Part shown: piece after piece, positions 35,443 through 44,971 of the stretch | Position numbering within the stretch: the stretch's first letter is position 1 | Layout of the letters: the number at the start of each line of letters is the position of its first letter | Assembly: GCF_008801915.1 (NCBI RefSeq) | Contig: NZ_VZOV01000011.1 | Coordinates: 100,286 to 164,285 of the forward strand | DNA from: Cupriavidus gilardii | GTDB lineage: Bacteria; Pseudomonadota; Gammaproteobacteria; Burkholderiales; Burkholderiaceae | Length of the DNA: 64,000 nt | Direction of reading: 5' to 3' | The notes under the pieces: generated by a model | The model's database searches: none | Told to the model about the DNA's origin: nothing | The model's input: only the letters and a program-made list of their open reading frames with translations | Position numbers and translations under genes: made by a program

Positions 35443-36336
35443 TCATCGCTTGCGGTACAGCCTGTCCGAGGGCATCACCGCTTCGAAGGCCTCGGCGTGC
35501 GCGCTGAACTGCAGTGTCTCCTTGCTGCCCAGGCCCAGAAAGCCGTGGCGCACCAGCGCGTCGCGGAACAGCCCGAGCGCGCGGTCCTGCAGCGTACGGT
35601 CGAAGTAGATCAGCACGTTGCGGCACGAGATCAGTTGCGCTTCCTGGAACACGCTGTCGGTGGCCAGGCTGTGGTCGGCGAACACCGCCCGCGACACCAG
35701 GCCGGCGTCGAACTTCGCCTTGCCATAGGCGGCGTGATAGTAGTCGCCCAGCGAATGCCGGCCGCCCGCGGCCAGGTAGTTGCGGCCGAAGCCGCGCAGC
35801 CGCCCGGCGTCGTAGACCCCGGCGCGCGCCTCCGCCAGCGCCGCCGGATTGATGTCGGTCGCATAGAAGGTGGTGCGCTCGTGCAGGCCCTCCTCGGCGA
35901 ACAGGATCGCCAGCGACCACAGTTCCTCGCCGCTGCTGCAGCCGGCCACCCATACCGTGATCGACGGATAGGTCTTGAGCACCGGTGCCACATGCTCGCG
36001 GATCGCGCGGAAGTACGACGGGTCGCGGAACATCTCGCTGACCTGCACCGTCAGGTACTGGAACAGCCGGGCGAACAGCGCCGGATCGCGCAGCATGCGG
36101 TCCTGCAGCTGCGACAGCGTGTCGAGCTTCAGGTCGCGCAGCGCCTGCGACAGCCGGCGGCGCAGCGAGGCGCGCGAATAGCCGCGGAAATCGTGCTGGT
36201 ACTTGCGGAAGATCCCCTCGAGCAGCAGTTCCAGTTCGATATCGAAGTCGTCGGCGGGCACGGCCGTGAACGCATCGTCCGCCGGCACCTGGCCGGACGA
36301 CGGCGGGGCAGGAGGGGTCAGCGTGCGTGCAGCCAT
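35443..36336 (-). CDS. CheR-type protein-glutamate methyltransferase
   Basis: 297 aa from ATG 36336 (GTG at 36345 is an alternative); both overlap the end of the kinase gene. An N-terminal helical CheR domain ('YSRASLRRRLSQALRDLKL') and the SAM-binding fold 'SITVWVAGCSSGEELWSLAI', 'YATDINPAALAEARAG', 'LISCRNVLIYFDRTLQ'. Methylates glutamates of a receptor-like partner; the substrate is not a neighbour gene. It overlaps the kinase and lies 7 bases from cheB, so the set is one operon. Confidence 0.93.
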   Translation of the reverse strand: MAARTLTPPAPPSSGQVPADDAFTAVPADDFDIELELLLEGIFRKYQHDFRGYSRASLRRRLSQALRDLKLDTLSQLQDRMLRDPALFARLFQYLTVQVSEMFRDPSYFRAIREHVAPVLKTYPSITVWVAGCSSGEELWSLAILFAEEGLHERTTFYATDINPAALAEARAGVYDAGRLRGFGRNYLAAGGRHSLGDYYHAAYGKAKFDAGLVSRAVFADHSLATDSVFQEAQLISCRNVLIYFDRTLQDRALGLFRDALVRHGFLGLGSKETLQFSAHAEAFEAVMPSDRLYRKR

Positions 36337-39300
36337 ACCCGGCACAGCGAAAGCAGCTTGTCGATATCGATCGGCTTGGCGATGTAGTCGTTCGCGCCGG
36401 CCAGCAGGCAGGCCTCGCGGTCGGACGACATCGCCTTGGCGGTCAGCGCGATGATCGGCAGCCGCGCATGGCGGCCATCTTGGCGGATGTGCCGCATCGC
36501 GGTCAGCCCGTCCATCTCCGGCATCATGATGTCCATCAGCACCAGGTCGATATCGTCGCGGCCATCGAGAATTTCAAGGGCCTGGCGGCCGTTGCGCGCG
36601 ATCTCGACCTGCGCGCCGAGCGGCTCGATGACCTTGGACAGCGCGAAGATATTGCGCGCATCGTCTTCGACCAGCAGCAGCCTGCGGCCCTCGAAGGCGT
36701 CGTCGCGGCTGCGCACCGCGCGCAGCATGCGCTGGTGTTCGGGCGGCAGCGCCGATTCGACGCTGTGCAGGAACAGCGTGACCTCGTCGAGCAGCCGCTC
36801 GGGCGAGCGCGCGCCCTTGATGATGATCGACTTGGAATGGCGGCGCAGCTGCTGCTCGTCCTCCGCCGACAACTGCCGGCCCGTGTAGACGATCACCGGC
36901 GGCATCGAATACGAGGCATCGGCCGCCATCTGCTCGAGCAGGTCGTGGCCCGAGCCGTCGGGCAGCGCCAGGTCCATCACCACGCAGTCGAAGCGGCGCT
37001 CCGACAGCCGCGCCAGCGCCGCGGACACGGTGTCGGCCGTGACGATCTCGATATCGGCCGATTGCAGCAGCGCACGGATGCTGTCACGCAGCGTGGCGTC
37101 GTCCTCCACCACAAGCACCGTGCGCATGCCGCCGCGCGCCATGCGCGCCTCCAGCTCCCGGATCACGCTGGCAAGGTCGTCGCGGCCGCTCGGCTTGAGC
37201 GTGTAGCCGATCGCGCCGCGATGCAGCGCCGCCTCGGCATGGTCGCTGATCGACACCAGATGGGTCGGGATATGGCGCGTCGCCGGGTCGCGCTTGAGCC
37301 AGTCGAGCAGCGTCAGTCCCGAATGGTCGGGCAGCGCGACATCGAGCAGGATGCCGCAGGGCTGGTATTCGCGCGCCAGCTCCAGCCCCTGCTGGGCGGT
37401 GGTCGCATGCAGGCAGTCGAAGTCGAGCTCGTGGGCCAGATCGTAGAGGATCTGCGCAAAGGCGACGTCGTCCTCGATCGCCAGGATCAGGCGGTTGCCG
37501 CGCGAGCGGCGGTTGCGGTCGTCGTCGATCGGCGCCGGGCCCAGCATCGTGTGCAGCGGCGGCGCGCTGATCGTCATCGGCGGCGCGGTGGGCGCGGTCT
37601 GCGGCTGCCTGGCGCCGGCGGCGGGGGCGGCGGCGGAATGGACGGCGACCGCGTCGGGCACCGGCGCCGGCTGCGGTGACGTGAGGGCCTCGGTCACGTC
37701 GATGCCGCCCTCGGCCGCGACCTGCGCCGCCGCTTCGAGCACCGCGGCCGGGGCCGGCGGCACCGACGAGACCGCCGCCGCCGGCGCGGCCGGGCCGACG
37801 AATTCGAGCGGCAGCGTCAGCGTGAAGGTGCTGCCCGCCCCCGGCTCGCTGTCGACCGTCAGCGTGCCGTTGAGCAGCTGCGCCAGCTGGCGCGAAATCG
37901 ACAGTCCGAGACCCGTGCCGCCATAGCGCCGGCTGGTGGTGCCGTCGGCCTGCTGGAAGGCCTCGAAGATGATGGCCTGCTTGTCGCGCGGGATGCCGAT
38001 GCCGGTATCGCGCACCGCGAAGCGCACGCCGTCGTCGCCATCGCGCGTGACCGACAGCGCCACCTCGCCGCGCTCGGTGAACTTGAAGGCGTTGGACAGC
38101 AGGTTGCGCAGGATCTGCTGCAGACGCACGTTGTCGGTGACCAGCGTCGCGGGCAGGCCGGGCGCGCGCTCGATGCGGAACTGCACGGACTTCTGCGCGG
38201 CGATCGGCGCGAAGCCTTGCGCGAGTCCGCCGACCACGGCCTCGATATCGACCGGCTCGGGCTGCACCGTCAGATGGCCGGCCTCGATCTTGGACAGGTC
38301 GAGGATGTCGTTGATCAGGTTCAGCAGGTCGGTGTTGGCCGAATGGATGGTGGCGGCATAGCGCACCTGCTCCGGCGTCATGTTGCCTTCCTTGTTGTCC
38401 TGCAGCAGCTTGGCCAGGATCAGCGCGCTGTTCAGCGGGGTCCGCAGCTCGTGCGACATGTTGGCCAGGAACTCGGACTTGTACTGGTTGGCGCGCTCCA
38501 GGGCCCGTGCGCCGGCGGCGAGCTCGGCCTGGTACTGCAGCAGGTCGCGCTTCTGCGCCTCCAGCAGCTGGGTGTGCTCCTCCAGCTGGACATTGCTCTG
38601 CTCGAGCTCGGCCTGCTGCGTCTCCAGCCGCGCCTGCGATTCCATCAGCGCGCGCCCGCGCTCTTCCAGCTCCTCGTTGGAGACGCGCAGTTCTTCCTGC
38701 TGGACCTGCAGTTCCTCGGCCTGGCGCTGGGTCTGCGCCAGCAGCGTCTCCAGCCGGGCGCGATACGTCGAGGCGGTCAGCGCCACGCCGGCCGCCTCGG
38801 CGACGCGGCCGATCAGTTCGACGGTATCGTCCAGCTTCGGCTGCGCGCTGGCGAACGCCAGCTCCACCACGCCGACCACATGGCCGTCCGAAGTCAGCGG
38901 CGCGGCCACCACCGCCTGCGGCACGTCGCGCCCGAGCGCCGAGCCGATGCGCAGATAGTGCGACGACAGCCCGCGCGCCATGAGCGGCCGGTTTTCGCTG
39001 GCGGCCTGTCCGGCCAGCGTCTCGCCCAGCGCCAGGTGCTCGGGGGTGTCGGCCGGCGCGGCCCAACCGGCGAGCCGCTTCAGGCCGCCGTCCTCGAGCC
39101 GGTAGACGACGCCGGCCTGGGCCTGCGCCAGCGGCACCAGGGCGCGCAGCAGCGCGGTGCCGACTTCGGCAGGCGTATCGAGCCCGCGCGTCTGCTGGAC
39201 CACGCGCACCTGGCCCTCCTGCAGCCAGACAAAGCGGCGCATCTGCAGCTGGCTGGCGATATAGCGATAGATTGCCGCGGCGAGGAACCACATCACCACG

Positions 39301-39635
39301 GTGCCGCACAGCCGGTTGATCAGGCCGACGGTCGGATCGCCACCGCCCGGCGAGAAGATATAGCCGGCCGCCATCAGCAGGGTCGCCCCGGCGGCCGTCC
39401 ATAGCGGCATCATCGGCCGGTCGACGAACACGCACAGGCAGATCGGCAGCAGATAGAAAATCCACTCGGCGACGCCGAGCGGGGTCAGCAGGTCCGCGAC
39501 CAGCAGCGCGGCCAGCAGCACGGGAATGACGAGCGTACGCAGCAGATCGCTGCGCGCAAGGGATTGGGGCATGGGCGACCGGGTGGAATGGGAAGGCGGT
39601 GGCGCCGGCGCAATAGCCGCCCGGTGCCTGCGCAT
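36318..39635 (-). CDS. large membrane hybrid histidine kinase with GAF and three receivers
   Basis: About 1105 aa; I take ATG 39635, but ATG 39572 is equally possible and no strong ribosome site decides. Order: several N-terminal membrane helices (within the first about 130 residues), GAF domain, a long coiled coil of Gln/Glu heptads, HisKA with 'FLANMSHELRTPLNSALIL', HATPase ('NLLSNAFKFTERG', 'VRDTGIGIPRDKQAIIFEAF', 'YGGTGLGLSISRQL'), a Pro/Ala linker, then receivers with 'GILLDVALPDHSG', 'CVVMDLALPDGSG' and 'LVLMDIMMPEMDG'. It heads the CheR/CheB/REC-kinase operon; the second receiver ends in a changed loop ('SIIIKGARSPERLL'). Confidence 0.9.
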   Translation of the reverse strand: MRRHRAAIAPAPPPSHSTRSPMPQSLARSDLLRTLVIPVLLAALLVADLLTPLGVAEWIFYLLPICLCVFVDRPMMPLWTAAGATLLMAAGYIFSPGGGDPTVGLINRLCGTVVMWFLAAAIYRYIASQLQMRRFVWLQEGQVRVVQQTRGLDTPAEVGTALLRALVPLAQAQAGVVYRLEDGGLKRLAGWAAPADTPEHLALGETLAGQAASENRPLMARGLSSHYLRIGSALGRDVPQAVVAAPLTSDGHVVGVVELAFASAQPKLDDTVELIGRVAEAAGVALTASTYRARLETLLAQTQRQAEELQVQQEELRVSNEELEERGRALMESQARLETQQAELEQSNVQLEEHTQLLEAQKRDLLQYQAELAAGARALERANQYKSEFLANMSHELRTPLNSALILAKLLQDNKEGNMTPEQVRYAATIHSANTDLLNLINDILDLSKIEAGHLTVQPEPVDIEAVVGGLAQGFAPIAAQKSVQFRIERAPGLPATLVTDNVRLQQILRNLLSNAFKFTERGEVALSVTRDGDDGVRFAVRDTGIGIPRDKQAIIFEAFQQADGTTSRRYGGTGLGLSISRQLAQLLNGTLTVDSEPGAGSTFTLTLPLEFVGPAAPAAAVSSVPPAPAAVLEAAAQVAAEGGIDVTEALTSPQPAPVPDAVAVHSAAAPAAGARQPQTAPTAPPMTISAPPLHTMLGPAPIDDDRNRRSRGNRLILAIEDDVAFAQILYDLAHELDFDCLHATTAQQGLELAREYQPCGILLDVALPDHSGLTLLDWLKRDPATRHIPTHLVSISDHAEAALHRGAIGYTLKPSGRDDLASVIRELEARMARGGMRTVLVVEDDATLRDSIRALLQSADIEIVTADTVSAALARLSERRFDCVVMDLALPDGSGHDLLEQMAADASYSMPPVIVYTGRQLSAEDEQQLRRHSKSIIIKGARSPERLLDEVTLFLHSVESALPPEHQRMLRAVRSRDDAFEGRRLLLVEDDARNIFALSKVIEPLGAQVEIARNGRQALEILDGRDDIDLVLMDIMMPEMDGLTAMRHIRQDGRHARLPIIALTAKAMSSDREACLLAGANDYIAKPIDIDKLLSLCRVWLHAR

Positions 39636-39868
39636 GACGCCCCATGCTACCGATCCGAGTGACGTAAAAAAATCAGACAAAATCCGACATGCCCGCCATG
39701 CCGGAAGCGCGACGGGCTATGGCAGTATGGCGCGATGGCGGCGCCACTCGCGGTCCCCGCCGCGGTCCGCGGCGCCTTGCCGACTCTCCACCCCCCCAGG
39801 AGTCCGAACCATGCCGAGTTTCGATCGCCGTACCGATGCAGGCCAACTGCCGCAGGGAGACCGCTGAG

Positions 39869-40831
39869 ATGGCCGGTGCCAGCCTGCTTGCGCTGCTCGA
39901 CGATATTTCGACGATCCTGGACGACGTCGCCACGATGAGCAAGGTCGCCGCGCGCAAGACCGCGGGCGTGCTCGGCGACGACCTCGCGCTGAACGCGCAG
40001 CAGGTGACCGGCCTGAAGGCCGAGCGCGAGCTGCCGGTGGTGTGGGCGGTGGCGCTCGGTTCGCTGCGCAACAAGGTGATCCTGGTACCGGCGGCGCTGG
40101 CCATCAGCGCCTTCGCGCCATGGGCGGTGACGCCGCTGCTGATGATCGGCGGCGCGTTTCTCTGCTACGAGGGCTTCGAGAAGCTGGCCCATCGCTTCCT
40201 GCCGGGCCACGCCGAGCCGACCGAGCGCGCTAGGGAGGCGGTCGAACGCGCCGCGCTGCGGCAAGCGGCGTCCAATCCCGCGGTCGACCTGGTCGCGCTG
40301 GAAAAGGAAAAGATCAAGGGGGCGGTCCGCACCGACTTCATCCTGTCTGCGGAGATCATCGTGATCTCGCTCGGCACCGTCGCCAACGCGCCGTTCGGCA
40401 CCCGGCTGGCGGTGCTGACCGCGATCGGCCTGCTGATGACGGTCGGCGTCTATGGGCTGGTGGCCGGCATCGTCAAGCTCGACGACGCCGGCCTCTATCT
40501 GAGCGAGCGCGGCAATGGCTTCGCGCGCCGCGTCGGGGATGGCCTGCTGCGGCTGGCGCCGATGCTGATGAAGACGTTGTCGGTCGCCGGCACCGTCGCG
40601 ATGTTCCTGGTCGGCGGCGGCATCCTGGTCCACGGGCTGCCGTGGGCGCATCATCTGGAAGAGAGCGCCGCGCAATGGCTTGGCGGCATTGGCGGCGTCG
40701 GGCCCTTCCTGTCCTGGCTGGGACCGCTGCTGATCAATCTGGTCGGCGGCGTGATCGCCGGTGCGATCGTGCTGGCCGGCGTGATGCTGGTGCAGCGAGG
40801 CCGGCGAGCGTTGCGGCCGAGTTCGCACTGA
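39869..40831 (+). CDS. DUF808/YedI family inner-membrane protein
   Basis: 320 aa from ATG 39869, behind CAGGGAGA. Opening motif 'LLALLDDISTILDDVATMSK' and 'KTAGVLGDDLALNAQQV' are diagnostic of DUF808; five or more hydrophobic helices follow ('VILVPAALAISAFAPWAVTP', 'IIVISLGTVANAPFG', 'LINLVGGVIAGAIVLAGVML'). Function unknown; length equals E. coli YedI. It is divergent from the hybrid kinase. Confidence 0.93.
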   Translation: MAGASLLALLDDISTILDDVATMSKVAARKTAGVLGDDLALNAQQVTGLKAERELPVVWAVALGSLRNKVILVPAALAISAFAPWAVTPLLMIGGAFLCYEGFEKLAHRFLPGHAEPTERAREAVERAALRQAASNPAVDLVALEKEKIKGAVRTDFILSAEIIVISLGTVANAPFGTRLAVLTAIGLLMTVGVYGLVAGIVKLDDAGLYLSERGNGFARRVGDGLLRLAPMLMKTLSVAGTVAMFLVGGGILVHGLPWAHHLEESAAQWLGGIGGVGPFLSWLGPLLINLVGGVIAGAIVLAGVMLVQRGRRALRPSSH

Positions 40832-41240
40832 ACGCTGCAGGGGTGGCAATGGCGCCCTGGGGATAACTCCGGGGACAACCCTGTGCCCGTCCTGTGCGCC
40901 GCACGAGGGACAAGCGCTGGGCAGCTTGTGGGCCAGCTGTGGAGCCCGCACGGAAAAGTCCGGCCCGTTCCGAACCCGTTTCCGCGGGGGCGCAGGGTTA
41001 TCCCGTATACGTCGGGTTTTCCCCTGGGATTTATCCGGTCCGCCAGGCCTTGTGCCGCAAGGGCGCGACGCCCTTATCCACTGCCGAGGGCGCCGTTTAC
41101 CTACTACTACTATCTACGTATACGTAAACAATCTTTAAAGACCATGGGGCACCGTTGCGCGAGGCGGAGGCTGGTTGTGCGTTTGCGCACGCTATGCACG
41201 TCGCCGCAGCAGCCGCAGATACGGCCACGGCGGCCGTCGG
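40832..41240. other. gene-free region with DnaA-box-like sites, CTA-repeat and palindrome (origin-like element)
   Basis: 409 bases with no supportable gene. It holds TGGGGATAA (40858-40866) and TTATCCACT (41074-41082), each 8 of 9 to the DnaA box or its complement, plus weaker TTATCC sites near 41006 and 41033. After the second box come a GC-rich spacer (41083-41094), then CTACTACTACTATCTAC (41101-41117), whose other strand reads as TAG triplets, and the 12-bp palindrome TACGTATACGTA (41115-41126). GTTTAC (41095-41100) and GTAAAC (41124-41129) bracket this as an inverted repeat. The order box, GC spacer, trinucleotide run, AT-rich DNA is that of the bacterial basal unwinding system. dnaA and rpmH are not in the window. 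Confidence 0.4.
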
Positions 41241-41897
41241 TCAACGCGGCACCTTGAAGGCCGCCCGTTTACGCTGCGCTTCCTCGCGCGCCCAGCAACC
41301 CTGCTGGTGGTCGTTGACCATGCCCATCGCCTGCATCAGCGCATACATCGTCGTCGGCCCGACGAAGCGCCAGCCCCGTTTCTTCAGGTCCTTGGACAAC
41401 GCCGTCGCCTCGGGGCAGGTCGTCATCGTGCGCAGTACCTCGGGCGTCAGCACGGCCGGCCGGCTCTTCGGGTCGGGCTCGTAGCGCCACAGATAGGCGG
41501 CCAGCGACGACTCCGTCTCGAGCAGCTCGAGCGCGCGCTGGGCGTTGTTGATCGCCGCCTCGATCTTGCCGCGGTGGCGCACGATGCCGGCATCGCCGAG
41601 CAGCCGCTCGATGTCGCGCTCGCCGAAGCGGGCCACCTTCTCGACGTCGAAGTTGGCGAACGCCTTGCGGAAGGCCTCGCGCTTGCGCAGGATCGTCAGC
41701 CAGCTGAGCCCCGCCTGAAAGCCCTCGAGACACAGCTTCTCGAACAGGCGGCGGTCGTCGTCGACCGGATACCCCCACTCGTTGTCGTGGTAGTGGCAAT
41801 AGTCCTCGAGCGTGCCGCACCAGCCGCAGCGGGGCAGCGGCGTGACGGGCGCCGGTCCGGCCTGCTTCGGTCTGGTGGTGGCGGGCATGGTGGTCAT
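41241..41897 (-). CDS. tag: DNA-3-methyladenine glycosylase I
   Basis: 218 aa from ATG 41897 with GGAGAG upstream. The family opening 'RCGWCGTLEDYCHYHDNEWG' holds a zinc ligand cysteine and the aromatic base-binding residues; then 'LFEKLCLEGFQAGLSWLTIL', 'RKREAFRKAFANFDVEKVAR' and 'KRGWRFVGPTTMYALMQAMG'; the closing 'VNDHQQGCW' supplies further zinc ligands. It removes 3-methyladenine from alkylated DNA. Divergent from the dioxygenase gene. Confidence 0.95.
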   Translation of the reverse strand: MTTMPATTRPKQAGPAPVTPLPRCGWCGTLEDYCHYHDNEWGYPVDDDRRLFEKLCLEGFQAGLSWLTILRKREAFRKAFANFDVEKVARFGERDIERLLGDAGIVRHRGKIEAAINNAQRALELLETESSLAAYLWRYEPDPKSRPAVLTPEVLRTMTTCPEATALSKDLKKRGWRFVGPTTMYALMQAMGMVNDHQQGCWAREEAQRKRAAFKVPR

Positions 41898-42137
41898 CGT
41901 CTCTCCGTCGTCTCGGTAGTCTGGGTTGTCTCGAGGGCGTTGATCGGCCGGGGCTGGCGACCCGGCAGGCAAGCCGCCATGTTAGTGCCACTTCGCCCCC
42001 GCTGGCAGGGGACCACGCCGCAACGCTGAATTTCAAAATATTTGACCGACCCGTCCGCAACGCTTCACGCCCGGGCGGTGGGGATTTGTCAAACTAGGCC
42101 GGTATTCCACGAACCCACGATGTCGAAAGGACCCCCC

Positions 42138-43034
42138 ATGCTGCCCGCGCTCTATGTCTCCCACGGCTCGCCGATGCTGGCGATCGAACCCGGCCCGGTC
42201 GGCCCGGCGTTCGATGCGCTGGGCGAGCGCCTGCGCGCCGTGAAGCCGCGCGCGGTGCTGGTGATCTCGGCGCACTGGATCTACAGCACGCTGGCCGTGA
42301 CCACCGCCGAGCGGCAGCAGGCGTGGCACGACTTCGGCGGCTTCCCGCCGGAGCTTTATGCGCTGCGCTACGACGCGCCGGGTTCTCCCGCGCTGGCGGG
42401 GCGCGTCAAGGCGCTGATCGAGGCCGCAGGCATCCCGGGCGCGGGCTTTGTCGCGCTGGACGAAGCCAGGCCGCTCGATCACGGCGCCTGGCTGCCGATG
42501 CGGTATTTCTTCCCGAAAGCCGACGTGCCGGTGGTGCAGCTGGCGCTGAACCCCTACCTGGACCCGGCCGTGCAGATCGAGATCGGCCGCGCGCTGGCGC
42601 CGCTGCGCGACGAGGGCGTGCTGGTGGTCGGCTCCGGCAGCTTCACGCATAACCTGCGCGAGGTGTTCGGCGAGGAACGGCCGGTCCAGCATGGCGGCGC
42701 GGCCGAGCCCTATGTCGAGGCGTTTCGCGGCTGGATGGTCGAGGCGCTGGACGAGGCGCTGCGCAGCGGCGATACCGCGCGCATTTCACGCTACCGCAGC
42801 GAGGCGCCGCATGCGCGCCGGGCCCACCCGACCGACGAGCATCTGCTGCCGTTCTTCGTCGCGCTGGGGGCCGCGCTGGGGCCCGTCGGCGCCAACGCAG
42901 GCCCTGCAAACGCTGGCTCGCCTGCCCCCGCCAGGGCGGCGGAGGTCGTGCGCGCGACCGACGCGGTGACCTACGGCGTGCTGGCGATGGACACCTTCGT
43001 CTTCGACGGCATGGGCGTGGCCGCAGCGGCTTGA
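42138..43034 (+). CDS. LigB/DODA-type extradiol dioxygenase
   Basis: 298 aa from ATG 42138, which has AAAGGA 6 bases upstream and gives the family N-terminus 'MLPALYVSHGSPMLAIE'; ATG 42120 is an alternative. Metal and active-site histidines: 'SHGSP', 'VLVISAHWIY', 'PLDHGAWLPMRYFFPKADVP' and 'VVGSGSFTHNLREVFG'. This is the 4,5-DOPA dioxygenase (YgiD-like) subgroup of class III ring-cleaving enzymes. Natural substrate not known. A short Ala/Pro insertion near residue 255 is not typical. Confidence 0.92.
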   Translation: MLPALYVSHGSPMLAIEPGPVGPAFDALGERLRAVKPRAVLVISAHWIYSTLAVTTAERQQAWHDFGGFPPELYALRYDAPGSPALAGRVKALIEAAGIPGAGFVALDEARPLDHGAWLPMRYFFPKADVPVVQLALNPYLDPAVQIEIGRALAPLRDEGVLVVGSGSFTHNLREVFGEERPVQHGGAAEPYVEAFRGWMVEALDEALRSGDTARISRYRSEAPHARRAHPTDEHLLPFFVALGAALGPVGANAGPANAGSPAPARAAEVVRATDAVTYGVLAMDTFVFDGMGVAAAA

Positions 43035-43050
43035 GTATGGTGGCGGCCGG

Positions 43051-44376
43051 CTAGGCCCCGGCCGGCGGCGCCCCCAGCATGCCGCGCCGGCGCAGCGCAT
43101 AGGCGAACGCGCCCAGCGCCGCCAGCCCCAGCAGCACCATCGCCCACAGCATCAGCCAATAGCCGCCGGCCGCGCTCCACATCAGCGCGCCGAGCCACGG
43201 GGCGATCGCCTGCATCAGCAGCACCGGCGTCATCATCAGTCCGTTCAGCGTCGCATAGTGGTGCCGCGAGATCAGCTCGGGCATCGCCATCGCGCGCAGC
43301 ATCGTGTTGATGCCGTTGGCGCAGCCGTACAGCACCGCGGCCAGCATCAGCCATTTGCCATGGCCCAGCGCCAGCGTCAGCAGGCCCAGGCACATCACCA
43401 GATAGACCGGCATCGCGATCCTCACAGGCTGCCGCGACGGCATGCGCGCCATCGCCAGGCGGCCGATCACCTGCGCCGGTCCGATCAGCGCGGCCACCAT
43501 CAGCTGTTCGCCGACCGGCAGGCCCTTCTCGTTGAGCATCGGGATCAGGTGCGCGCCCAGCAGCGAGGCCACCACCGCCAGCGCGGTGAAGGCGAGCACC
43601 ACGGCCCAGAACACCGGATCGCGCAGCGCCAGCGTGGCGATGCCTGGCGAGCCCGCGCCCAGCGGCGCGACCGGCTGCACGCTGGCATAGGTCGGATGCG
43701 GCCTGAAGCGCAGCCTGGCATGCAGCGGCGCGCAGACCAGCAGGTTCAGCGCGGCGAAGATCAGCAGCGTGCCGCGCCAGCCGATATGCAACACCAGCCA
43801 TTGCGCCAGCGGAATGAAGATGGTGCTGGCAAAGCCCGCCACCAGCGTCACGATGACGATCGACTTCTGATAGCCGTCGCCGTAGGCCTGGCGCAGCACG
43901 ACAAAGGCCGGCTCGTACAGCGTGGTGGCCATCGCCAGGCCGAGCGGCACCCACATCAGCAGGAACAGCGTCGGATTCGGCGTCCAGGCCCACAGCATCA
44001 GTCCCAGTCCGGCCAGCACCGAGCCGCTGCCCATCACCCAGCGGGCCGGTGCGCGGTCGAGCAGCCGGCCGACCGCAAACGAGCACAGCGCCCACACCAG
44101 CAGCCCCAGTGAATAGCCGCCGGCCAGGAACGGCTTGCCGTAGCCGAGCGTCCGGCTCATCGGCTCGATGAAGACGGTGAAGGTGAAGTACAGCGTGCCC
44201 CACGAAATGGTCTCGGTCAGGCCCAGCACCCACGCAAGATGGCGGGGCGGTTCGGACCAGGGGGCGGGATGGGGCTGTGGCTCGGTGGATTCCGCCGCGC
44301 CGGTGGCGCTTGCCGCGGCAGGGGCGGAGCCGGCGGTGTCGGGGCGCGGACCGGAAGAGAGGTCGGGTGTCGTCAT
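43051..44376 (-). CDS. MFS transporter
   Basis: 441 aa from ATG 44376. A 50-residue Ala/Pro/Ser-rich N-terminal tail, then 12 hydrophobic segments beginning 'AWVLGLTETISWGTLYFTFT'. Loop motif 'VGRLLDRAPARWVMGSGS' replaces the usual GxLaDrxGrr. The sequence belongs to the broad oxalate/formate-antiporter-like and BCR/YfnO-type MFS proteins common in Burkholderiales; substrate unknown. It is convergent with the dioxygenase gene. Confidence 0.87.
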   Translation of the reverse strand: MTTPDLSSGPRPDTAGSAPAAASATGAAESTEPQPHPAPWSEPPRHLAWVLGLTETISWGTLYFTFTVFIEPMSRTLGYGKPFLAGGYSLGLLVWALCSFAVGRLLDRAPARWVMGSGSVLAGLGLMLWAWTPNPTLFLLMWVPLGLAMATTLYEPAFVVLRQAYGDGYQKSIVIVTLVAGFASTIFIPLAQWLVLHIGWRGTLLIFAALNLLVCAPLHARLRFRPHPTYASVQPVAPLGAGSPGIATLALRDPVFWAVVLAFTALAVVASLLGAHLIPMLNEKGLPVGEQLMVAALIGPAQVIGRLAMARMPSRQPVRIAMPVYLVMCLGLLTLALGHGKWLMLAAVLYGCANGINTMLRAMAMPELISRHHYATLNGLMMTPVLLMQAIAPWLGALMWSAAGGYWLMLWAMVLLGLAALGAFAYALRRRGMLGAPPAGA

Positions 44377-44527
44377 GGCATGCGCCGGGGAGGCCGGCGC
44401 CGTGGCCACCGATGCGATGCCGGCGGCGCATGTTAGGGGGAAACCCGATTGTAGCGGCGCTCCGGCGCCGCGTGCGCGGGGCGTTGCGCCGCGGCATCGC
44501 GCGTCGGCCCCTTTGCTCGTCCAGGCG

Positions 44528-44941
44528 CTATGCCCTGGTGTCGGGCGGTCCCTTCAGCTCGATCACATTGCCATCGGGGTCGCGCAGATAGATCGACGGT
44601 CCGGTGCCCTCGGCCCCGTAGCGCGATTCGACCGGTCCCGCTTCGACGCCGTGCGCGTGCAGATGGGCGGTGATGGCCTGCACATCGAAAGGCTCGACGC
44701 GCAGGCAGAAGTGGTCCAGATTGCGGCCCTCGGGACCGGGTGCCGCGCCACCCGCCTTGCCGAGCGGGCCATCGAGCGAGACCAGATCGATCAGGCTGGC
44801 GCCGGCGCGCAGCTGCGTCAGCCCCAGCTTCGGCTGCTCGCGCTCCAGCGTGCAGCCCAGCACGTCGACGTAGAAGCGCAGCAGCGCCGGCACGTCGGCG
44901 CTTCGCAGGACCAGATGATCGATGCCCCGGATCGTCAGCAT
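44528..44941 (-). CDS. VOC-superfamily (glyoxalase/dioxygenase fold) protein
   Basis: 137 aa. Paired beta-alpha-beta modules with metal ligands in the expected places: 'IRGIDHLVLRSADVPALLRF', 'NLDHFCLRVEPFD' and 'IYLRDPDGNVIELK' (His, His, Glu). Small single-domain VOC protein; function in glyoxal detoxification or thiol transfer (fosfomycin-like) is possible, none is shown. Stands alone on the - strand. Confidence 0.9.
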   Translation of the reverse strand: MLTIRGIDHLVLRSADVPALLRFYVDVLGCTLEREQPKLGLTQLRAGASLIDLVSLDGPLGKAGGAAPGPEGRNLDHFCLRVEPFDVQAITAHLHAHGVEAGPVESRYGAEGTGPSIYLRDPDGNVIELKGPPDTRA

Positions 44942-44971
44942 GGTGTCAGTGCGGCGGCATTAGAGGCAACA

